A stretch of DNA of 45,773 nt, from NCBI GenBank assembly GCA_035310145.1, contig DATGEL010000006.1, forward strand, positions 1-45,773. The letters are read 5' to 3'. This stretch comes from Dehalococcoidia bacterium. GTDB taxonomy: Bacteria > Chloroflexota > Dehalococcoidia > CAUJGQ01. The translations under genes and the position numbers were made by a program. Below, piece after piece: positions 15,901 through 22,418 of the stretch (position 1 is the first letter of the stretch; each line of letters begins with the position of its first letter). The notes beneath the pieces are model-generated. The model saw only the letters and a program-made list of their open reading frames with translations, was not told where the DNA came from and did not search any database.

Positions 15901-16599
15901 TCAGCGTTGCTCCGCCTGGCCGGCGGGCAGCTCCGGCGTCTCCTCGGCGCGGGCGATCACGATCGCGCCCACCAGCGCCACGATCAGCACCAGCGAGGCG
16001 ATCTCAAACGGCAGCGCGTAGGTGTCGAACAGGGCGTTGCCGATGTCGTTGATCGTCTTGTAGGTGGTGTCGGTCAGGCCCTTCCACGTGTCGACGCGGG
16101 CGACCATCAGGATCAGCACCGCGCCGAGGCCGCCGCCGGTGACCAGCGCAAACGGCCACTGCGGCCCGTTCAGGCGCAGCGCCTGCGTCTCGCGCGCCCG
16201 CGTCAGCATCAGCGCGAAGATGATCAGGATGGAGACGGCGCCGCCGTAGAGCAGGATCTGCACCAGGCCCAGGAACTCGGCGGAGACGAGCACGAAGACG
16301 CCGGCCGTCATCAGCAGCGTCATGATCAGGAAGAGCGCCGCGTGCACCAGGTCATTGGCGAACACGACGCCCATGCCGCCTGCCAGCGCCAGGCCGCCTA
16401 CCATATAGAAGACGACCTGCGGCGCGTGCAGCGCGGAGATCGTGTCCGTGAACTCGTGCGAGAGGATCACGAACAGCAGCCCGACGAGCAGCAGCACAAT
16501 CAGCGGCGCCAGCGTCGTCTGCACCGAGTTGGTGGCGTAGACCAGGCGCAGCGCGGCGATGAACGCGAGCGCGGCGAACACGCCGAACAAGACTTCCAT
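15901..16599 (-). CDS. nuoJ: NADH-quinone oxidoreductase subunit J
   Basis: The 232-residue protein has five hydrophobic helices and the NuoJ hallmark in helix 3 (VFYMVGGLALAGGMGVVFAND and YGGAVSILIIFALML), the segment that rearranges during quinone turnover. Length is slightly above the usual 170-200 because of a hydrophilic loop and an acidic C-terminal tail. GGAG lies close before the ATG. The gene is within the nuo operon between nuoI and nuoK. Confidence 0.93.
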   Translation of the reverse strand: MEVLFGVFAALAFIAALRLVYATNSVQTTLAPLIVLLLVGLLFVILSHEFTDTISALHAPQVVFYMVGGLALAGGMGVVFANDLVHAALFLIMTLLMTAGVFVLVSAEFLGLVQILLYGGAVSILIIFALMLTRARETQALRLNGPQWPFALVTGGGLGAVLILMVARVDTWKGLTDTTYKTINDIGNALFDTYALPFEIASLVLIVALVGAIVIARAEETPELPAGQAEQR

Positions 16600-16671
16600 C
16601 GCGCTCCGCTTGCTCCTCTCGCGCTGAGGTACCTGAGGTACTGAGGTACGAACGAAGCCGGCGCCGGCGGC

Positions 16672-17139
16672 CTAGCCGGCCGGCACCCAGGCCGTGACCT
16701 CACCCGCCTTCGACTTGGCGAGCAGCTCGTCCAGGTCCATCACCAGCTCTTCGCGGTCGGTGACGGACAGCTCGTGCCCGCTCCAGGTGTTGTTCATCGC
16801 GATCGCGTCGAAGTTGCAAACCTCGATGCAGATGTTGCAGCGCATGCAGCGGCCGTAGTCGATCCAGAACGTATCCACGATCTTGCGCCGCTTGCTCTCG
16901 CCCGCCTTCTGCTTGGGGTTGTCGCGCATCGTCACCGTCATGCAGTCCACGGGGCAGGCCCGTTCGCAGGCCTGGCAGCCGGTGCAGAACGGCTCGGCCA
17001 CGTTCTCGTCCCAGAGCAGCAGCGGGAAGGCGCGCTCGCGCTCGGGAATCGGCTTATGCACTTCGGGGTATTGGGTCGTCACCGGGCGACGCAGCGTCGT
17101 CGTCAGCGTCGTGCCCATGCTCTTGAGCAGGCCAATCAC
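16672..17139 (-). CDS. nuoI: NADH-quinone oxidoreductase subunit I (8Fe ferredoxin)
   Basis: GTG start at 17139, eight bases after AGGAG. The 155-residue protein carries two 4Fe-4S motifs, C-x2-C-x2-C-x3-CP (CTGCQACERACPVDCM) at about residues 52-67 and a second (CMRCNICIEVCNFDAI) at about 97-112. These are the N6a and N6b clusters that pass electrons to N2 in NuoB. A basic loop (NPKQKAGESKRRK) lies between them. Because the cluster lacks nuoEFG, these clusters may be the first electron acceptors of this complex. Confidence 0.95.
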   Translation of the reverse strand: MIGLLKSMGTTLTTTLRRPVTTQYPEVHKPIPERERAFPLLLWDENVAEPFCTGCQACERACPVDCMTVTMRDNPKQKAGESKRRKIVDTFWIDYGRCMRCNICIEVCNFDAIAMNNTWSGHELSVTDREELVMDLDELLAKSKAGEVTAWVPAG

Positions 17140-17221
17140 GTCAGGTTCTCCTGAACCTCAAGACCGATCAGATGCCGCAGCGCGATCCGCAACGGCAATT
17201 TAACAGTATCGCCCTCCGCGC

Positions 17222-18382
17222 TTATGCGCCACGCGCCGCCGTCAACTGCCGCACCTGCTCCAGCCGCTCGGCCCGCGGCCGCCGCTGGCCCAGCCGCCGG
17301 ATGCCCACGCGCAGGCCGATCGCCAGGATCAGCAGCAGCCCGCCGGAGCTGAGCCCCAGCCACAGCCCCCAGCCCCAGGGGTGGTAGACCAGCCAGAGGC
17401 CGTTGACGAAGACCTGCAGGAAGGAGAGCGGGATCAGCACCTTCCAGGCGAAGGCCATCAGCTGGTCCACGCGCATGCGCGGGAAGGTCGCGCGCAGCCA
17501 CATCATCGCCACGATCAGCGCCGAGGCCTTGATGAAGGTCATCAGCAACTGCCAGCCGAACCACGAGCCCTTCAGCCAGGGGAAGGCGTAGCCGCCCAGG
17601 AAGAGGTCGGCGCCCAGCACCGCGAGGATGAAGAGGGCGGTGTACTCGGCGAGCTGGAAGAAGGACCAGCGGATGCCGCTGTACTCGACCGTGACGCCGC
17701 CCACGACCTCGGACTCGGCCACGGGGATGTCGAAGGGGTTGCGGTTCAACTCGGCCATCATAGCGATGATGAACAGCACGAAGGGCAGCGGCTGGATCAG
17801 GGCGTTGGGAACGTGGTTCTGCTGCTCGATGATCTCGCGCAGGTCGAGCGTGTTGGCGACCATCGCGATCGAGAGTGCGGCCAGCACCAGCGGGAGCTCA
17901 TAGCTGATCATCTGCGCCACGGCGCGCACGCCGCCGAGCAGCGCGTACTTGTTATCCGAGCCCCAGCCGGCCATCAGCCAGCCGACGATGTTCACCGAGG
18001 TGACGGCAAGGATGAAGAACAGCGCCAGGCCGGAGAAGCGGATGCCCCAGTCGTGCGAGTAGGGCAGCGCCACGAAGGCGAGGAAGACCGGCACAAAGAC
18101 GAGGAAGGGCGCCAGCTCGAACACCCAGCGGTCGGCCAGGCGCGGGCGCAGGTCTTCCTTGGTGAGCAGCTTGAGCGCGTCGGCCACGGGCTGGAAGAGG
18201 CCGGCGGGGCCGGTGCGCGTCGGCCCGAGCCGCTGCTGCACGCGGGCGATGACTTTGCGCTCGAGGTAGGTGAGCGCCAGCGTGTTGAACGTCATCAGGC
18301 CGGTGATGATGGCGACGCGCACGACGGCGTCGAGCCAGCGGTCGGGCAGGTTGAAGATCGTCCCCAGCAAGAGGTAAGACAC
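17222..18382 (-). CDS. nuoH: NADH-quinone oxidoreductase subunit H
   Basis: A GTG at 18382 follows GAGG. The 386-residue membrane protein has the NuoH quinone-chamber signatures: TYLERKVIARVQQRLGPTR near residue 40, QPVADALKLLTKED, and DIPVAESEVVGGVTVEYSG with conserved glutamates. About eight membrane helices are evident. The C-terminal 45 residues are extra, arginine-rich and probably cytoplasmic. In canonical operons nuoH follows nuoG; here it follows nuoD directly. Confidence 0.95.
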   Translation of the reverse strand: MSYLLLGTIFNLPDRWLDAVVRVAIITGLMTFNTLALTYLERKVIARVQQRLGPTRTGPAGLFQPVADALKLLTKEDLRPRLADRWVFELAPFLVFVPVFLAFVALPYSHDWGIRFSGLALFFILAVTSVNIVGWLMAGWGSDNKYALLGGVRAVAQMISYELPLVLAALSIAMVANTLDLREIIEQQNHVPNALIQPLPFVLFIIAMMAELNRNPFDIPVAESEVVGGVTVEYSGIRWSFFQLAEYTALFILAVLGADLFLGGYAFPWLKGSWFGWQLLMTFIKASALIVAMMWLRATFPRMRVDQLMAFAWKVLIPLSFLQVFVNGLWLVYHPWGWGLWLGLSSGGLLLILAIGLRVGIRRLGQRRPRAERLEQVRQLTAARGA

Positions 18383-18515
18383 GCGATCACCTCAGCGTTC
18401 GGGCCACTCTTCCGGCAGCGTACCGAACGATCGGCCAACGATCCAGCGAAGCGCATCGCCGTTTTGGCCCGCCTGGCACCGGCAGGCCGCCGAAGCCGGC
18501 GCTTCCGTGAGACGC

Positions 18516-19637
18516 TTACCGATCGACTTCGCAGAGCACGATGTCGGTCGAGCCGAGGATGATCACCGCGTCGGCAACGTACTCGCCGATCACCATCTCG
18601 CGCAGCGCCATCAGGTTGCTGAACGAGGGCGAGCGCATCTTGATGCGGTACGGCTTGTTGCCGCCCTTGGAGACGAGATAGATGCCGTACTCGCCGCGCG
18701 GGTTTTCCGTCCGCATGTAGCACTCCGAGGGCGGAATGCGCAGCATGCGCGGCATCTTCTCCGGCATGATCGGACCCGTCTGCATCTGCTCCAGCGCCTG
18801 CTCCACGATGCGCAGCGACTGGCGCATCTCTTCCAGCCGCACGAGATAGCGGTCGTAGCAGTCGCCGTTGGTGCCCACCGGCACGTCGAACTGGAAGCGG
18901 TCGTAGATCGAGTAGGGCTCGTCGCGGCGGATGTCGTAGCTGACGCCGGAGGCGCGCAGCATCGGCCCGGTGAGGCCGTACTCGATCGCCTTCTCCGCGC
19001 TGATCACGCCTACGTCCTTGCAGCGGGCGACGAAGACCTCGTTCTCGGTCAGCAGGCCGTTGATGTCGGCGATGCCCTGGCGCAGCCGCCGGATCAGCGC
19101 CCGGCACTTCTGCTCGAAGCCGTTCTGCACCTCCCAGGCGACGCCGCCGACGCGGAAGTAGTTGTACATGATCCGCTCGCCGGTCAGCTCTTCGAAGAAG
19201 CGCTGAATATCCTCGCGGTCGCGGAAGGCGTAGGTAAAGGTGGTGCCGAACACGCCCACGTCGGTGCCGAAGGCGCCCATGAACATCATGTGCGAGGCGA
19301 CGCGGTTCAGCTCGGTGCAGATGATGCGGATGTACTCGGCGCGCTCGGGCGGCACGATGCCGGCCAGCTTCTCGGCCGCCATCACGTAGCAGTGCTCGCA
19401 GTTGAAGTTGCCCAAATAGTCGGTGCGGTCCTGGATGCCGATCCCCTGGCGATAGTCGAGCGTTTCGGAGAGCTTTTCGCCGCCGCGGTGCATGTAGCCG
19501 ATCACCGGCTCGACATCGACGATCAGCTCGCCGTCCACCGAAAGCACCATGCGGAAGACGCCGTGCGTACTGGGGTGCTGCGGCCCCATGTTGATGTCGA
19601 TCGAGACCGTCTCGAACTCTTGCTCAAGCATGCTCAT
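18516..19637 (-). CDS. nuoD: NADH-quinone oxidoreductase subunit D
   Basis: The 373-residue protein shows the 49-kDa family signatures: INMGPQHPSTHGVFRMVLSV near the start, which forms the quinone pocket, GYMHRGGEKLSETLDY, and the C-terminal GEYVADAVIILGSTDIVLCEVDR. The two cysteine pairs of hydrogenase ancestors are absent, as expected for complex I. Downstream is nuoH rather than nuoE. A 132-bp inverted repeat separates it from nuoC. Confidence 0.95.
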   Translation of the reverse strand: MSMLEQEFETVSIDINMGPQHPSTHGVFRMVLSVDGELIVDVEPVIGYMHRGGEKLSETLDYRQGIGIQDRTDYLGNFNCEHCYVMAAEKLAGIVPPERAEYIRIICTELNRVASHMMFMGAFGTDVGVFGTTFTYAFRDREDIQRFFEELTGERIMYNYFRVGGVAWEVQNGFEQKCRALIRRLRQGIADINGLLTENEVFVARCKDVGVISAEKAIEYGLTGPMLRASGVSYDIRRDEPYSIYDRFQFDVPVGTNGDCYDRYLVRLEEMRQSLRIVEQALEQMQTGPIMPEKMPRMLRIPPSECYMRTENPRGEYGIYLVSKGGNKPYRIKMRSPSFSNLMALREMVIGEYVADAVIILGSTDIVLCEVDR

Positions 19638-19671
19638 CTGACTGCCTCTCGCGTGGCCTCACCGCCGGCTT

Positions 19672-19803
19672 CGGCCCTCACCCCCGGCCCCTCTCCCAAT
19701 CCTGGGCGAGGGGGGCACAATCGCTGCGCCTTCAGCCGAGCAGCCCCGCGCCGTGATCTCTCCCTCGCCCAGGATTGGGAGAGGGGCCGGGGGATGAGGG
19801 CCG
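19672..19803. repeat. Large inverted-repeat element inside the nuo operon
   Basis: Two arms of about 41 bases (19672-19712 and 19762-19803) are complementary except for one extra base, with a 50-base centre. The arms read CGGCCCTCACCCCCGGCCCC then TCTCCCAATCCTGGGCGAGGG. Related palindromes occur in at least eight other gaps of the window. It lies between nuoC and nuoD, so the operon transcript must carry a very stable hairpin here. Confidence 0.85.
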
Positions 19804-19811
19804 ACGGCCGG

Positions 19812-20345
19812 CTAAAACGTCTGGTACCCCTGCTTCAGCTCGATCGGCGCCAGCGGGTGCGCCTTGAGCAGCGGGTGAATCTCCATGTCGTCGTCCAGCA
19901 GTAGGTGCTTCGGGTTCGGGTGGCCGGTGAAGGTCACGCCGAACATCTCGGCCGTCTCGCGCTCGTGCCAGTCGGCGCCGCACCAGATCGGCGTGATCGA
20001 GGCGACGCTGGGGTCGTCCGGCGGCAGCAGCGTCTTGATATGCACCGTGTGCCGGTTCTTGTAGGAGAGCAGCGAGTAGACGATCTCGATGCCCTGCGCC
20101 TCCTGGTCGATGCCGGTGAGACAGCGCAGGAAGTCGAAGCCCAGTTCCGGCTTCTCGCGCGCCTGGCGCAGCAGGAAGCCGACCTCCTCGCGCGGCACGC
20201 TGAACGTCGTCTCGCCGGCCGCGTTCGTGCCGGCGTCGCGCACCAGGCTGGGGAAGAGATCGCTGAACAGCCGGGCGACGGGGTCTTCCGCCGGCGCCGC
20301 GGCCGGCGCTGCCGGGGCGGCGCCTTCGCTTCCTTCGGTGGTCAT
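19812..20345 (-). CDS. nuoC: NADH-quinone oxidoreductase subunit C
   Basis: I place the start at the ATG at 20345 (MTTEGSEGAAPAAP); the frame is open further upstream but that stretch is arginine-rich noise. The 177-residue protein starts with an alanine/proline linker and then shows the 30-kDa subunit fold, ending in the diagnostic WHERETAEMFGVTFTGHP and KHLLLDDDMEIHPLLK. It forms the base of the peripheral arm with NuoB, D and I. The gap to nuoB (155 bp) is larger than usual in this operon and contains no visible gene. Confidence 0.93.
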   Translation of the reverse strand: MTTEGSEGAAPAAPAAAPAEDPVARLFSDLFPSLVRDAGTNAAGETTFSVPREEVGFLLRQAREKPELGFDFLRCLTGIDQEAQGIEIVYSLLSYKNRHTVHIKTLLPPDDPSVASITPIWCGADWHERETAEMFGVTFTGHPNPKHLLLDDDMEIHPLLKAHPLAPIELKQGYQTF

Positions 20346-20500
20346 CGCCTGTTTCGCTCCCGCTTGCCGCGGCCGGCGGTATCCTGGGACGTGCGCCGCT
20401 GCGGCGGGTCTTTGCTCTGCCTGCCGGCGGGTTGTCCGCTTCGATGCAACAGGGGAGCCTCGGCTCCCCCGCAACTGCTGCCGTCCTGTCTTATCCCGCC

Positions 20501-21172
20501 CTACTTCCCGACGCTGGAGCGGTCGGTCATAATCTTTTTCTGCAGGGCGATGAAGCCGTCGATCAGCGCTTCCGGCCGCGGCGGGCAGCCCGGCACGTAG
20601 ATATCGACGGGGATGATCTTGTCCACACCCTGCAGCACGCGGTCGTACTGCGTGTACGGCCCGCCGTTCGTCGCGCAGGCGCCCATGCTGATCACCCACT
20701 TGGGGTTGGGCATCTGCTCGTAGAGCAGCTTTACGGCCGGGGCCATCTTCTTCGTCACGGTGCCGGCCACGATCATCACGTCCGACTGGCGCGGGCTGGG
20801 CCAGGGCACGATGCCGAAGCGGTCAAGGTCGTGGTCGGACATGTACGTCGCGATCATCTCGATCGCGCAGCAGGCGAGGCCGAAGGTCATCGGCCAGAGC
20901 GAGGACTTGCGGCAGAGGGCGAAGACCGCGTCGGCCGGCACCTGCAGGATGCCCGGCAGCACGGATCGATACGCCGCCTTGCCGCTCACCACTTCCAGCG
21001 GCTCCAGCCGCTTCTGCTCCGGCGAGAAGTCCGGGCGGTAGCCCGGAACGGCCGGCGTTTGCGGTGCGGCCGGCTCGCGCGGGGCGACCGGCGCCGGCGG
21101 CGCCTCGGGTGCGGCGGGCGAGGTCGTGGTCGCCACGGCGGAGCCGCGCGGTTCGAGTGTCTCTACTTCCAT
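20501..21172 (-). CDS. nuoB: NADH-quinone oxidoreductase subunit B
   Basis: The ATG at 21172 lies ten bases inside the end of nuoA, so the two are translationally coupled. The 223-residue protein binds cluster N2, seen as tandem cysteines in [20 protein letters not shown] plus cysteines in [11 protein letters not shown] and [12 protein letters not shown]. An unusual N-terminal extension of about 60 residues is rich in proline and alanine ([19 protein letters not shown]) and probably disordered; typical NuoB begins close to the conserved core. The rest is standard. Confidence 0.95.
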   Translation of the reverse strand: MEVETLEPRGSAVATTTSPAAPEAPPAPVAPREPAAPQTPAVPGYRPDFSPEQKRLEPLEVVSGKAAYRSVLPGILQVPADAVFALCRKSSLWPMTFGLACCAIEMIATYMSDHDLDRFGIVPWPSPRQSDVMIVAGTVTKKMAPAVKLLYEQMPNPKWVISMGACATNGGPYTQYDRVLQGVDKIIPVDIYVPGCPPRPEALIDGFIALQKKIMTDRSSVGK

Positions 21173-21534
21173 GACAAAACCCCCTTCTTCCAGGCGTAGG
21201 CAAGGCCCGCGAAGAGGATCCCGAGGAACACGACCATCTCCCAGAAGGCCTGCGCCCCGAACAGCTTGCTGCGGAAGACCACCGCCCACGGGAAGAGGAA
21301 CACGGTTTCCACGTCGAAAATGAGGAACAGGATCGCGAAGAGGTAGTAGCGGATGTGGAGGTTGCCCACGGCGCGGCCGATGGGCAGCATGCCGCACTCG
21401 TAGGCGGTGCCCTTGGCGCGGCTCGGCGCCTTGGGCGCCAGCAGCAGGTTGCCGATCAGCGCGGTGACGATCAGGAAGGCGCCGACGATCGTGGCGATCA
21501 GCACCGCGCCCCAGGTGTCGAAGACCCCATTCAC
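21163..21534 (-). CDS. nuoA: NADH-quinone oxidoreductase subunit A
   Basis: A GTG at 21534 after AGAGGT gives a 123-residue protein of normal NuoA length; the frame stays open for another 21 codons upstream without supporting features. Three membrane helices are clear, with the conserved [14 protein letters not shown] loop containing the quinone-site cysteine, and [13 protein letters not shown]. It is the first gene of the operon, about 90 bases behind a good promoter. Confidence 0.93.
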   Translation of the reverse strand: MNGVFDTWGAVLIATIVGAFLIVTALIGNLLLAPKAPSRAKGTAYECGMLPIGRAVGNLHIRYYLFAILFLIFDVETVFLFPWAVVFRSKLFGAQAFWEMVVFLGILFAGLAYAWKKGVLSWK

Positions 21535-21626
21535 GGCCGCCGCACCTCTAGGCACTGCTCTCTTGTCAGGCTGACAAGCGGCAGGCAAGCGATGCACACA
21601 CCAGCAAGCACCCCTCGCCTATCCGC

Positions 21627-21656
21627 ACACTAGCACCGGCTCATTCGTGAAGTCAA
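21627..21656 (-). promoter_or_regulatory. Promoter of the nuo operon
   Basis: Read on the minus strand, TTGACT (21656-21651) and TAGTGT (21632-21627) are 18 bp apart, close to the housekeeping consensus. The same -10 element (GCTAGTGTG) and the same 18-bp spacing occur in the promoter at 45308, which supports both. It places the transcript start roughly 85 bases before nuoA. The spacer contains TTCACGAA, a half of the palindrome found at 45338. Confidence 0.65.
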
Positions 21657-21673
21657 TCGCAATCGCCCGCCCG

Positions 21674-21955
21674 CCGGCCCTCACCCTCACCCCCTTACCC
21701 CTCTCCCTCTCCCAATACTGGAGAGAGGGAGAGGGGCGATCGGTGGCAGGAAGTTCCGGGACGGCGCCGGGCTACCGGGCATGCTTGGCCGCGCCGGCCG
21801 CGTGGCCTCACCCCCTGCCCCTCTCCACGGCGTGGAGAGGGGAGCTTGGGACCGGGGCGGGGGATCTGCTGCGCCCCGCCTTCAGCCTCAACCCTTCCGC
21901 AATAGATCTCCCCTTCCCCCAGGATTGGGGGAAGGGGTTGGGGGATGGGGGCCGA
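21674..21955. repeat. Cluster of three GC-rich palindromic repeats
   Basis: The first unit pairs CCCCTCTCCCTCTCC with GGAGAGAGGGAGAGGGG around CAATACT (about 21698-21736). The second is a perfect 12-base hairpin with a one-base loop (21818-21842, CCCCTCTCCACG). The third pairs CCCCTTCCCCCA with TGGGGGAAGGGG around GGAT (about 21912-21939). Flanks such as GCCCTCACCC and GGGGGATGGGGGCC match the other elements in this window. Confidence 0.8.
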
Positions 21956-21970
21956 TAGCTCCGCTCAGCG

Positions 21971-22411
21971 CTAGGGGTGGCGCAGCGGCGGCAAGACGAT
22001 CATCCCGGCCAGCCGCTCCAGCTCCTGGCGGTGGGTGGTGACGAGCCCCCCCAGCGTCTCTTCACCCTTCTGCGTCAAGTAGACGGCCACGGCGCGGCGG
22101 TCGGTCGCGTGCGGGCGGCGCTGCACCATCCCGTTCGCCTCGCTGCGGTCGATCAGGCCGACGACACTGTTGTGCGAGGACTGCAGCCGTTCAGCCAGCT
22201 CCGTCACCGTCGCCCACTCGCGCTCCGGGAAGCCCTTGATCGCCAGCATCAGTTGATACTGCTGCGGCGTCAGGCCGACCAGGCGCACGTTGCGCTCGCT
22301 GAAGCGGAAGTAGAGACGCAGTCCGTAGCGGAAGCGGGCGAGCGCCTCGTAGTCGGCCTTGCTGAACTCTTCGACCTCGGCAGGACGGGGATCCGATTGC
22401 GGCTCACTCAT
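21971..22411 (-). CDS. MarR-family transcriptional regulator
   Basis: The 146-residue protein has the MarR winged-helix layout: an N-terminal dimerisation helix (SKADYEALARFRYGLRLYFR), the phrase LTPQQYQLMLAIKGFP, the recognition helix in VTELAERLQSSHNSVVGLID, and the wing with the typical RRPHATDRRAVAVYLTQKGE. Its ligand is unknown. The gene starts seven bases after valS ends on the same strand, so it is probably co-transcribed with valS, an odd pairing. The C-terminus is followed directly by the repeat cluster. Confidence 0.9.
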   Translation of the reverse strand: MSEPQSDPRPAEVEEFSKADYEALARFRYGLRLYFRFSERNVRLVGLTPQQYQLMLAIKGFPEREWATVTELAERLQSSHNSVVGLIDRSEANGMVQRRPHATDRRAVAVYLTQKGEETLGGLVTTHRQELERLAGMIVLPPLRHP

Positions 22412-22418
22412 ACGCGGC

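Larger units (their letters stand above)
21535..21970. other. Region before nuoA: promoter plus repeat cluster
   Basis: This 436-bp stretch carries no gene. Its left end is the nuoA leader and promoter; the remainder is three successive palindromic repeat units (about 21674-21955) downstream of the marR gene end. Confidence 0.7.
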
